A stretch of DNA of 64,000 nucleotides, from assembly GCA_963839475.1 (NCBI GenBank), contig CAWIVH010000018.1, positions 248,001 through 312,000 on the forward strand, in the 5' to 3' direction. Positions within the stretch are counted from its first letter, which is position 1. Every line of letters begins with the position of its first letter. Below are positions 9,606 through 17,686 of this stretch, in pieces. The translations under genes and the position numbers were made by a program. The DNA comes from CAWIVH01 sp963839475. GTDB lineage: Bacteria > Acidobacteriota > UBA6911. The notes beneath the pieces are model-generated. The model saw nothing but the letters and a program-made list of their open reading frames with translations, had not been told where the DNA came from and did not search any database.

Positions 9606-10058
9606 ATGCCGTAATCCTTGAGCCTGGTGATTATCCATCTCATTTTCGGCACGAAGGGACGTTTCCCCTGCCTGCCTCGATCCATTCGTTCCCGCCTGCA
9701 TGCTTATCTCGCTGTTTTGGCGCGCAAAAAAGGCTGCGAGGCCTATCGGGCGGGCGGTACGGCAGATCATGTTCACATCGTCCTCCGGCTCGCCCGAACA
9801 GTAGCAGTTGCAGAATTGGTGGAGAAACTTAAAACGTCCTCATCGATGTGGCTGAAAAAACATCGTTCTGAGTTGGGGCAGATTGCATGGCAGCACGGAT
9901 ACGGGGCTTTCTCAGTTGCACCGGGAGAGCTCAAGGCGATGGTGGAATACATAGAAAATCAGGAGGAGCATCATCGGATAAAGACATTTCAGGAGGAATA
10001 TCTGGAGTTATTGAAAGAAACTGGGGTGGAATACGACGAACGATATCTGTGGGATTGA
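9606..10058 (+). mobile_element. tnpA: IS200/IS605-type (REP-associated) Y1 transposase with a stop at codon 3
   Basis: The protein is a single-domain Y1 transposase of about 150 residues. It has HLIFGTKGR near the N-terminus, the metal-binding HVHIVLRL (HUH-type) in the middle, and a helix with QHGYGAFSV carrying the likely nucleophilic tyrosine. The family normally begins MPQSLS. Here the frame reads ATG CCG TAA TCC TTG AGC, so codon 3 (9612-9614) is TAA where CAA or CAG is expected, a single-base change if the original was CAA. Translation could restart only at TTG 9618. The gene sits inside two nested pairs of inverted repeats. It is probably inactivated, or expressed very weakly. No tnpB is nearby. 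Confidence 0.85.
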
Positions 10059-10065
10059 TCTATGA

Positions 10066-10148
10066 GGCGGGCTTACAGCCCTTTCCCCATCCGGTTGCGA
10101 TTTCCCGGGGCGTTGCGCCGGGCTGGTATGGAACACGCCTTTGGCGCT
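10066..10148. repeat. Inner right inverted repeat of the transposase locus
   Basis: This segment begins 7 bases after the transposase stop codon. It includes GGCGGGCTTACAGCCC, CCCGGGGCGTTGCGCCGGG and GCGCC-type stems and is the imperfect inverse of 9508-9593. Differences from the left copy include a few small indels, so the two have drifted. Confidence 0.75.
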
Positions 10149-10185
10149 CCATCTTAAAGGTATTGATAAAGCTTTACCCGCCATA

Positions 10186-10219
10186 ATGTATAAACTCCAG
10201 AGCCGGGCTGAAGCCCGGC
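10186..10219. repeat. Outer right inverted repeat of the transposase locus
   Basis: ATGTATAAACTCCAG followed by the palindrome GCCGGGCTGAAGCCCGGC is the inverse of 9238-9271. The remaining 190 bases up to the sigma-factor gene show no gene or repeat. Confidence 0.75.
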
Positions 10220-10413
10220 CCCACATGGAAAAAAAGGAAGAGCACCCCGCTTGGAGGTCAGAATGCGAGGCTGGTCCGGGGTTACCAATCCAATCCGCCC
10301 CCCGAGGGAATTACATGGATTGCAGATTACTGTTTGGGTAACATGATCCGCAGTGTTTCCCGGCCGACGGAAACAACCGAAGGCGGACCGGATAATTCCG
10401 TGGAGAGAATAAA

Positions 10414-11016
10414 GTGGAGGAGCCGACCCGGAGCGAAGGCGAGCTGGATTTCGAAGAGATTCCCCTGCCCCCCCTGCTCCAGAAGATCGCGCAAGGCGAA
10501 ACCGCAGCCATGATCGACCTCTACGATCTTACCAGCCGGATGCTTTTCGGGCTGGTGGTGCGGATCCTGCCGGACAGAAACGCCGCTGAGGAGGTGCTGC
10601 TCGACGCCTATTCCCAGGTGTGGCGCAGGGCCGGGGACTTCAATCCCCGAAGCGGAAGCGCCAGTTCGTGGCTGGCAGCCCTTGTGAGAGCCCGCGCCAT
10701 CGACCGGTTGCGCACGGGAAAAATGGTTCCCCCGAATATCGGCCTTTCCGATCCGGGCATAACGCGAGGGGAAGTGGTCGACGAGGATGCCAGGTCTCCG
10801 GTATCCACTGAGTGGAGAAACCTGGTCCGCACTTCGCTCGAATCACTTTCGCCCGAACAGCGGCAAGTGATCGAACTGGCTTATTATGGCGGACTGAGCC
10901 ACAGCGAAATCGCGGTTAGGATCGGCCAGCCGCCGGCGGCGGTCAAAATCAGGCTCAAGCTGGGCATGCTCAAACTTGGCGACCTGCTCCGCCCGGTGCT
11001 TCAGGGCTTTCGCTAA
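10414..11016 (+). CDS. ECF-type sigma-70 family RNA polymerase sigma factor (SigK-like)
   Basis: The 200-residue protein has a sigma region 2 (about residues 25-95, NAAEEVLLDAYSQVWRRA) that binds core polymerase and the -10 element. A short linker leads to a region 4 helix-turn-helix (about 140-190, LSPEQRQVIELAYYGGLSHS) that reads the -35. The start is GTG 10414, with GGAG 8 bases upstream. It lies 27 bases before a gene for a zinc-less, membrane-anchored anti-sigma factor, the usual sigma/anti-sigma pair. Its target regulon and inducing signal cannot be inferred. Confidence 0.9.
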   Translation: MEEPTRSEGELDFEEIPLPPLLQKIAQGETAAMIDLYDLTSRMLFGLVVRILPDRNAAEEVLLDAYSQVWRRAGDFNPRSGSASSWLAALVRARAIDRLRTGKMVPPNIGLSDPGITRGEVVDEDARSPVSTEWRNLVRTSLESLSPEQRQVIELAYYGGLSHSEIAVRIGQPPAAVKIRLKLGMLKLGDLLRPVLQGFR

Positions 11017-11043
11017 ACAGCAACCGCAAGGAGGATTTGAGTC

Positions 11044-11936
11044 TTGCTGCACGAGAAAGCAACGGAAGAGGTCCACGAACGGGCCGTTTTATATGCGCTC
11101 GGCTCCATGACTCAGCTCGAAGCCAGGTCTTTTGAAGCGCACCTTCAGGAGGGCTGCCCGGCTTGCCAGACCCTGGTGAAGCACTTCACCCGAATCACGG
11201 AAGGATTGGGCTTCGCCGTGCCGGATGAAGAGGTGCCGGCATATCTGCGCGACCTCCTCTCCGCCCGCATCGAACGTGAGCCCAAGTCTCGTCCGCCGCG
11301 CCCCGAGCCGGTCGCGGCTCACGGCGAATCCGATGCCGGCACTCTGTTTTCGGCTCCCCGGCAACCGGCGTCGGCGGCACGGCCGCCTGTGTTCCTACCC
11401 TGGGCCATAGTGGTTTTCGCCGCCATTGTGGCGGTTTTCTTTTACCTTAACTGGAAAAACGCCGAGAGCCGGGTGATCTCCGGAATAGCCGCGGAAAAGG
11501 CAAAAACCTCCGCCGCCTTGGCCGAAGCGGAAAAAATCAGGACCGCAGCGCAGCTGACCCAGAGCAAATCGCCAGCGTCCGACGACTTCATGGCCGCGCT
11601 GGCCGGCGGGAGTTACCAGGCATCGGCGCTGCGCTCCCCGCAGGCCGGGATTGCCGCCTCTCTAGCCCTGTTCACCGACGTGCGGAAGCGTCAATGGATC
11701 CTCGTCGGACAGCTCCCCCCCCGATCGAGGGGAAGGATTACCAGGTCTGGTTGATGGCCCCAAAGGAGAAGATCAGCGGCGGCCTCCTCGAACCTTCTTC
11801 CTCCGGTCCGTATTTCAAAATCGTTCCATTTCCCGCCGCCGGGTCGGCAGTGACTAGTGTGGTTGTCACCATCGAGCCAAAAGGCGGATCACGCCAGCCC
11901 ACCGTGCGCGCATTTTTGATCGGCAAAATCGGTTAG
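11044..11936 (+). CDS. Membrane anti-sigma factor (RskA-like), frameshifted in a C8 tract
   Basis: The N-terminal domain (about residues 1-80, ALGSMTQLEARSFEAHL) resembles anti-sigma domains. One transmembrane helix (AIVVFAAIVAVFFYL, about 120-136) and a helical stalk follow. The extracytoplasmic domain is split. One frame runs into a stop at 11754 after LVGQLPP. Another, covering 11694-11936, continues with PPIEGKDYQVWLM, PGSAV-like and TIEPKGGS sequence typical of RskA C-termini. The switch falls in C8 at 11715-11722. Nine C's would give one 297-residue protein. The start is TTG 11044 with GGAGG 9 bases upstream. Slippage, phase variation, or sequencing error are all possible. Confidence 0.82.
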
Positions 11937-12158
11937 TACAGCGGCGGGAGGGTTGCGGTTGGCCGCGCGCAATAATCGCAGGCGACGGAGATACTCGTCC
12001 GTATATATGCGCTCGTGGGAGTCTCTATCGGGAGTTGCCACGCCCTATCGTCGCTCCCAGGCCCGCGGGGTGTTCGGACAAGGTGAAATTTGCTTGACCG
12101 CAAGTTCCCATTCCCCGAATATCAGGCAAACGCTCATTCTTGGAGCAGGAGGCCCTCC

Positions 12159-13031
12159 ATGGACGATCAGAATAGGATTTCCAGGCGTGACGCCCTATTG
12201 TTAGCCGGAGCAAGTCTGGTAGCCACACCCCTCCCGTGCCATTCGCGGGTGAACCGGAACCCGCAAAGCAGCCCGGCCGGCAAGATTAAGCAGGCGTTCG
12301 CGCGCTGGTGTTACAAGGACATCCCGCTGGATCCTCTCTGTCGGGACGCCGCGGCGATGGGCCTCCGAGGGGTCGATCTTGTGGGGCCTGATGACTGGCC
12401 GGTTCTGAAGAAACATGGGCTGATATGCACCATTACCGACGGGGCCGGCACGATTAGGGACGGCCTCAACCGCAAAGAAAATCATGACAAAATGGAGCGC
12501 GCCTTCCGCGAGTCGATTCCCAGAGCGGCGGCAGCCGGGCTTCCCAATGTTATTACTTTTTCCGGAAACCGGAGGGGGCAGTCCGATCAGGAAGGCCTGG
12601 AAAACTGTGTTATCGGGCTGAACCGAGTGAAATCGATCGCTGAAGAACACGGGGTGACAATTTGCCTCGAGCTGCTCAACAGCAAGATCGACCATCAGGA
12701 TTACCAGTGCGATCACACCGCCTGGGGGGTGGAGGTGGTGAAGAAAGTTGACTCGCCGCGGGTCCGGCTTCTCTACGACATCTACCACATGCAGATCATG
12801 GAAGGGGATGTCATCCGCACGATCCGCCAGAACATACGCTGGATCGGTCATTTCCATACCGGGGGTGTGCCGGGGAGGAACGAACTGGACGACAAGCAGG
12901 AACTCAACTGGCCGGCGATCATGCGGGCGATCGTTGAGACTGGCTATTCAGGATACGTGGCCCACGAATTCGTGCCGACCCGGGATCCCATGCAATCCCT
13001 TGCGGCTGCGGTCAAACTGTGCACGGTATAG
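12159..13031 (+). CDS. Hydroxypyruvate isomerase-like TIM-barrel protein with Tat signal
   Basis: The protein (290 residues) starts with a twin-arginine signal (RISRRDALLLAG). The rest matches hydroxypyruvate isomerase/xylose-isomerase-like TIM barrels: FARWCYKDIPLDPLC, NVITFSGNR, CLELLNSKIDH, LLYDIYHMQIMEGD, GHFHTGGVPGR and YVAHEFVPTRDP. The Glu, Asp, His and Glu residues in these motifs are the expected metal ligands and catalytic pair. Export of this enzyme family is common in Acidobacteriota and Planctomycetota but the physiological substrate is not known. ATG 12159 is chosen over 12090 because AGGAGG lies 6 bases before it. The 220 bases upstream contain no clear promoter. Confidence 0.85.
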   Translation: MDDQNRISRRDALLLAGASLVATPLPCHSRVNRNPQSSPAGKIKQAFARWCYKDIPLDPLCRDAAAMGLRGVDLVGPDDWPVLKKHGLICTITDGAGTIRDGLNRKENHDKMERAFRESIPRAAAAGLPNVITFSGNRRGQSDQEGLENCVIGLNRVKSIAEEHGVTICLELLNSKIDHQDYQCDHTAWGVEVVKKVDSPRVRLLYDIYHMQIMEGDVIRTIRQNIRWIGHFHTGGVPGRNELDDKQELNWPAIMRAIVETGYSGYVAHEFVPTRDPMQSLAAAVKLCTV

Positions 13032-13148
13032 CGGCCGGAGCCGGCTGCTGAAGCCGCGTGTCAATCCGGGACACACCACTTCCGTATGGCGACAGCTGAT
13101 TCCTCGAGCTCGCGCCATTTGAGATACAGACATCGATGCGGGCTTCCT

Positions 13149-13226
13149 CGAGGCTCCAAGTCCAAGGCCCGGGAGAGAGGTACCCGGAGTTTCCTCCAGG
13201 CATCGAGCCTTGGGCTTGGAACCTCG
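13149..13226. repeat. Long stem-loop in the leuS upstream region
   Basis: Arms 13149-13168 and 13207-13226 pair at about 18 of 20 positions, and the loop contains a second stem, CCGGG...CCCGG. It lies 115 bases before leuS. No T-box signature (no conserved T-box bulge sequence, no terminator T-run) was recognised, so a regulatory role is speculative. It could equally be an isolated repeat or the terminator of the preceding gene. Confidence 0.5.
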
Positions 13227-13341
13227 AACACTAATGGGTTAAGGATACACTTCCGCACGACACTTGGCACTTTAAAACAGCGATAAACACCGCTATCCTT
13301 TGGTCTTCATAAAATACCCTTTTCATCGGAGGTTTCCCGGA

Positions 13342-16152
13342 ATGTCCGTCTACAATCCCCATGATATTGAGCCAAAATGGCAGCAATTCTGGGAGCAGAA
13401 TCGCACCTTCGGCACACAGGAAAGCCGATCGAAGCCAAAGTTGTTTATATTGGACATGTTCCCCTACCCTTCGGGAGAAGGCCTGCACGTGGGGCATCCC
13501 CTCGGCTACACCGCGACGGACATGTACTCCCGCTTTCAACGGATGCGAGGATTCAACGTCCTGCACCCGATGGGCTACGATTCATTCGGCCTGCCCGCGG
13601 AACAATATGCCATTCAGACCGGAACTCATCCGAGGATCACGACCGAGAAGAATATCGCCAATATCCGGCGGCAGATCAAGAGGCTGGGTTTCAGCTACGA
13701 TTGGGAACGGGAGCTGGCAACAACCGATCCGGAGTATTTGCGCTGGACCCAGTGGATTTTCCTGGCCCTGTTCGACACCTGGTACGACCCCGACTTTGCC
13801 TGGACCCGTCCTGACGGCAAGCCGGCACGAGGCAAGGGCCGGCCCATTTCCGAACTCCCCATCCCCGATGACGTCCGGGCGAAAGGAGAAGCCGAAATGC
13901 GCCGCTATCAGGACTCTTTTCGACTGGCCTACCAGTCGGAATCGCCGGTGAATTGGTGTGCGGAACTCGGTACGGTGCTCGCCGACGAAGAGGTGATTAA
14001 CGGTCGCTCGGAGCGCGGCAACCATCCCGTGCAGCGCATCCCGCTCCGGCAATGGATGCTGCGGATCACAGCTTATGCCGACCGGTTAGTGGAGGACCTG
14101 GACGACCTGGATTGGCCGTCCGCCATCATGGAAATGCAGAGGAATTGGGTCGGCCGGAGCGAAGGAGCGGAGGTCGACTTTTATGCAGGCATGCCGGGCC
14201 CCGATTACGAGGCGTGGGCGGCGGCACAAAAGGGAACTGGTTTCCCTTCCGTCCCCGGGCCCGATTCCATCAGGATTTACACGACTCGTCCAGATACTCT
14301 TTTCGGGGCTACCTACATGGTGCTGGCCCCGGAACATCCGCTGGTCGACCGTCTGACAACCCCCGCGCAACTGCCCGAGGTCAGCGCCTATCGGAACAAG
14401 GTGGCAGCGATGAGCGAGGAAGACCGCATTGCGGGGCGGGGCGAAAAAAGCGGGGTCTTCACCGGTGGATTCGCCACGAATCCACTGACGAACGAAGCGA
14501 TTCCGATCTGGATCGCCGATTACGTCCTGATAAGCTACGGGACTGGCGCCATCATGGCGGTACCGGGACACGATCAGCGCGATTTCGAATTTGCGGTGAA
14601 GTTCCAACTCCCCATTCGCGCCGTGGTCCAGCCCCCGGGAGATTGGCTGGCAAGGATGGGTGCTTCCCCCTCTGATTACGCCGCTCGAATCAGCTTCCTG
14701 AAAGAGGCTTATGTCGATGAGGGCATGGGCATGCAATCCGAAGGGACTTCCATTTCACTGAATGGAATTCCTACGCGGGAGGCAAAGCCGAAGATAATCG
14801 CCTGGCTTGAGCAGTCGGGCCTGGGATGCGGCGCGGTCAAGTACAAGCTGCGAGACTGGCTCTTCAGCCGGCAGCGATACTGGGGAGAGCCCATCCCCAT
14901 CCTTCACGAACTGGACCCGCAGGGAGAGCCCAAGGGCCTCACGGAGGCGCTCACGGAGGCAGACTTGCCGCTTCTCCTGCCGGAGTTGGAGGACTTCAAG
15001 CCCACCGGGAAGCCGGGCGGCCCGCTGGAAAAAGCCCAGGCCTGGATGCATGTCACCCGTCAGGGTAAAAACTATCTTCGGGAAACCAACACCATGCCGC
15101 AGTGGGCCGGGTCCTGCTGGTACTACCTGCGTTTTACCGATCCGAAAAACCGCGAACAGGCCTGGGCCCCCGCGCAAGAACGATATTTCATGCCGGTGGA
15201 CCTCTATGTCGGCGGGGCGGAGCACGCCGTGCTGCATCTGCTTTACGCCCGCTTCTGGCACAAAGTCCTTTTCGACCGCGGACACGTCTCCACCCTCGAA
15301 CCGTTCAAGCGGTTGATCAATCAGGGAATGATCCTGTCCATCACCTATCGAACCCCGGAAGGAAGGATCATACCTTACGCCCAGATCGACTTCTCCGAAG
15401 GAAAGGCTGTTCACAAGGAAACCGGACTCGTCCTGGCAGGGGAAACGGAGAAAATGTCCAAATCCAGGGGTAATGTCATACCGGTCGACCTCCCCCTGCA
15501 GCATTACGGTGCCGACACCACGCGCCTCTACGAAATGTTCATGGGCCCGCTCGAGGTGAGCAAACCGTGGAGCATGCAGGGAGTGGAAGGGATCAGCCGG
15601 TTCCTTAACCGGTCCTGGCGTCTGATCGTGGACGAGGATGCCGAAGAGACGCAGCTGAATGCGAAAGTGTGCGATGACACTCCGGCTGAGGATCAACTCC
15701 GGGTGCTGCACCGGACAATCCAGGCGGTGACCGAGGACATGAAGGGCTTGAGATTCAACACCGCCATCAGCCGCCTCATGGAGTTCGTCAATTTCTTTAC
15801 AGCGCAATCTTCGCGACCTCGCAGCTGCATGGAAAAATTCGTTCTGCTGCTCTCCCCCATGGCGCCGCACCTGGCGGAAGAACTCTGGCAGGTACTGGGG
15901 CACGAAGGGTCCCTCGCTTATGAGCCATGGCCTGAGTTTGACGAACTCTATACGCGCGAGGACACGATTGAAATACCCGTGCAGATCAACGGCAAGGTCC
16001 GCGACCGAATTCTGGTTCCGGCCTCGGCGAATTCCGGGGAAATAGAGAAAGCGGCGTTGACGGACTCAAAAATATCTAGACATTTGGAAGGCAAAACAGT
16101 CAGAAAAGTGGTGGTTGTTCCGAAAAAGCTGGTCAACATAGTCGCGGGCTAG
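13342..16152 (+). CDS. leuS: Leucyl-tRNA synthetase
   Basis: This class I synthetase of 936 residues charges tRNA-Leu. The HIGH-type motif is HVGH in PYPSGEGLHVGHPLGY. The CP1 editing domain holds TTRPDTLFGATYMV and GTGAIMAVPGHDQRDFEFA. The KMSKS motif is EKMSKSRGNVIP, and the C-terminal anticodon-binding region is complete. A Pro/Gly-rich insertion (around WTRPDGKPARGKGRP) interrupts the N-terminal catalytic region. ATG 13342 (MSVYNPHDIEPKWQ) is chosen over the in-frame ATG 13300 because it follows GGAGG at 9-10 bases and matches the family N-terminus. A structured element lies upstream and a lipoprotein gene downstream. Confidence 0.97.
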   Translation: MSVYNPHDIEPKWQQFWEQNRTFGTQESRSKPKLFILDMFPYPSGEGLHVGHPLGYTATDMYSRFQRMRGFNVLHPMGYDSFGLPAEQYAIQTGTHPRITTEKNIANIRRQIKRLGFSYDWERELATTDPEYLRWTQWIFLALFDTWYDPDFAWTRPDGKPARGKGRPISELPIPDDVRAKGEAEMRRYQDSFRLAYQSESPVNWCAELGTVLADEEVINGRSERGNHPVQRIPLRQWMLRITAYADRLVEDLDDLDWPSAIMEMQRNWVGRSEGAEVDFYAGMPGPDYEAWAAAQKGTGFPSVPGPDSIRIYTTRPDTLFGATYMVLAPEHPLVDRLTTPAQLPEVSAYRNKVAAMSEEDRIAGRGEKSGVFTGGFATNPLTNEAIPIWIADYVLISYGTGAIMAVPGHDQRDFEFAVKFQLPIRAVVQPPGDWLARMGASPSDYAARISFLKEAYVDEGMGMQSEGTSISLNGIPTREAKPKIIAWLEQSGLGCGAVKYKLRDWLFSRQRYWGEPIPILHELDPQGEPKGLTEALTEADLPLLLPELEDFKPTGKPGGPLEKAQAWMHVTRQGKNYLRETNTMPQWAGSCWYYLRFTDPKNREQAWAPAQERYFMPVDLYVGGAEHAVLHLLYARFWHKVLFDRGHVSTLEPFKRLINQGMILSITYRTPEGRIIPYAQIDFSEGKAVHKETGLVLAGETEKMSKSRGNVIPVDLPLQHYGADTTRLYEMFMGPLEVSKPWSMQGVEGISRFLNRSWRLIVDEDAEETQLNAKVCDDTPAEDQLRVLHRTIQAVTEDMKGLRFNTAISRLMEFVNFFTAQSSRPRSCMEKFVLLLSPMAPHLAEELWQVLGHEGSLAYEPWPEFDELYTREDTIEIPVQINGKVRDRILVPASANSGEIEKAALTDSKISRHLEGKTVRKVVVVPKKLVNIVAG

Positions 16153-16212
16153 AACGTCAGCGGCGGGATGACTGCTCCGGCGGAAACAACGCCCCATAAT
16201 CAAGGATAGGAA

Positions 16213-16845
16213 ATGAGAAAAAACCACAGAAACAGCCTTATGCTCGCAGCGGCCTGCGCCGTTCTGCTGTGCGGTTGCTCCAAGAGCGTCGATGAAACCA
16301 AGACCGCAAAAGATGAAGTCGCCATGAAGCCGGCGGCAGCTCATGCCAGCGCCCCTGCAACACCCGGGCAGCCGGATGCAGCCCCGGCTCTGAAATGGAC
16401 CGCGCCTTCCGAGTGGGTGTCGGAACAACCCACCTCGAACATGCGCAAGGCTCAGTACCGCCTGCCGCGCGCCGAGGGTGACCCGGAGGATGCTGAAATG
16501 CTCGTCTTCTATTTCCAGGGCGGCGGCGGCGGCGTCCAGATGAACATTGACCGGTGGATCGGGATGTTCAACAAGGCCGATGGCAGCCCGGCCAACGACT
16601 CAGCCAAGACCACCAAAAAAGTCGCGAACGGAATCCCGATCACGATCGTCGACGTCGCGGGGACTTATATGGCCGGATCCGGAGCCATGACCGGAGGCCA
16701 GCCCACCCCCAAGCCGAATTTCCGAATGCTCGCGGCGGTAGCCGAGCATGGAAGCGGCCCATGGTTCTTCAAACTAACCGGCCCGGCCAAAACGATCGGC
16801 AAGTGGGAAGGCAGCTTCACGAAGTTTCTCGACACGCTTCAATAA
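16213..16845 (+). CDS. Conserved lipoprotein of unknown function
   Basis: The 210-residue protein has a signal peptide ending in the lipobox LLCGC (Cys about residue 22), so it should be an envelope lipoprotein. A Pro/Ala-rich linker leads to a globular domain starting at WTAPSEWVSEQPTS. It contains AQYRLPRAEGDPEDAEMLVFY, a Gly run, IDRWIGMF and a final WEGSFTKFLDTL. I recognise this as a conserved pattern in exported proteins of related phyla but cannot name a function. It starts 60 bases after leuS and ends in a bidirectional terminator. Confidence 0.75.
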   Translation: MRKNHRNSLMLAAACAVLLCGCSKSVDETKTAKDEVAMKPAAAHASAPATPGQPDAAPALKWTAPSEWVSEQPTSNMRKAQYRLPRAEGDPEDAEMLVFYFQGGGGGVQMNIDRWIGMFNKADGSPANDSAKTTKKVANGIPITIVDVAGTYMAGSGAMTGGQPTPKPNFRMLAAVAEHGSGPWFFKLTGPAKTIGKWEGSFTKFLDTLQ

Positions 16846-16900
16846 AAAGGACGAATGACGAGTGACGAGTTTCTCACGTCCTTCGTCATTCGCTGTTTTT
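16844..16900. terminator. Bidirectional terminator built from GACGAATGACGA-type repeat
   Basis: GAATGACGA at about 16853 pairs with TCGTCATTC at about 16882, with further GACG/CGTC pairs inside. A5 precedes and T5 follows, so termination is possible both ways. The right arm includes the stop codon and last three codons of the minus-strand HD-hydrolase gene. Confidence 0.75.
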
Positions 16901-17464
16901 GAGGCGGGATCTAAGCTTATATTCACGGTCGGAAACCAGATCCGACATCTCCCGGTACATATCGGGATTGATTTCCTCGGCGAAGGGGATGATTTCTTTT
17001 TTGGTTTCCTCAAGGAACCGCCGGACGAATGCCTCTTCGTGGACGAAGCCCAGCGCGATCAGGTTGCTGATCCGGTCGGCTAGCTTGAGCACTCTGGCCT
17101 TCGAGCTCCCTTTATGCATCAGTCTGCGAAGATATTGCACCTTCGGTTCCCTGACCCCGTCGACCGTGCTCTGGGTAACCTCCATCACCAGATCGTAAAC
17201 CGCCGGGCCATCACTATCGATGGCGCAGATTTCTTCGCGGGACACTCCCGGCATGCCGGGGGCATCTTCGAACAAATCGTGGATCACCGCTGCCTTGAGC
17301 AGCACCGGATCGATGATCTTGTAATCGAGCAAAATCGCCATGGTGGCCATCTGATGGCGGAACATGTTGCTGCCCGCTTTGCGGCGTACGCCGATCAGCG
17401 CCATGGCCTTGAATATGTACGGGGCTAGGGTGATGCCTGCAAGAGTGTCTTCCAGATTCGTCAC
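16886..17464 (-). CDS. SpoT/MESH1-like HD-domain hydrolase (putative small alarmone hydrolase)
   Basis: The 192-residue protein is a stand-alone HD domain. FRHQMATMAILL supplies the first His, IHDLFEDA gives the HDxxED signature of the ppGpp-hydrolase branch, and LKLADRISNLIAL supplies the last Asp. No synthetase, TGS or ACT domain is present, so the length and layout match small alarmone hydrolases. It would then cleave pyrophosphate from (p)ppGpp using manganese, but other nucleotides are possible. The 222 bases upstream hold no recognisable promoter. It faces the lipoprotein gene and shares a terminator with it. Confidence 0.75.
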   Translation of the reverse strand: MTNLEDTLAGITLAPYIFKAMALIGVRRKAGSNMFRHQMATMAILLDYKIIDPVLLKAAVIHDLFEDAPGMPGVSREEICAIDSDGPAVYDLVMEVTQSTVDGVREPKVQYLRRLMHKGSSKARVLKLADRISNLIALGFVHEEAFVRRFLEETKKEIIPFAEEINPDMYREMSDLVSDREYKLRSRLKNSE

Positions 17465-17686
17465 AGGATACCTCTACTCGCCGTCAGATCGGCACTCTCG
17501 GATCAAAACCTGAGCCTCCCAAAGCCAAACCCGGACCCGCAATATTCGCCGGCGGGCGGATCGTCGGGGATTCCGGAAGCAGCTCCGGCCGCTCGTGCGA
17601 CCCGGCGGAGACGCGCCGGACATCTGTCAAACCATGTCCGTCGCGCCTCAGCCTTCGTTCTAGGCCCGGGGAATGAGCCTTCCGGA

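Noticed and set aside
9049..10413. CRISPR array suggested by repeated palindromes
   Set aside because: The repeats are inverse pairs, not direct regularly spaced copies, and no cas gene is nearby.
13032..13341. T-box riboswitch before leuS
   Set aside because: A strong stem exists but I could not find the conserved T-box sequence or a terminator/antiterminator pair.
14755..15903. 382-codon minus-strand open frame inside leuS
   Set aside because: Antisense shadow of a highly conserved gene.
16213..16845. Assigning a named function to the lipoprotein
   Set aside because: Signal and lipobox are clear but no catalytic or domain motif is recognised, so it was left as conserved unknown.
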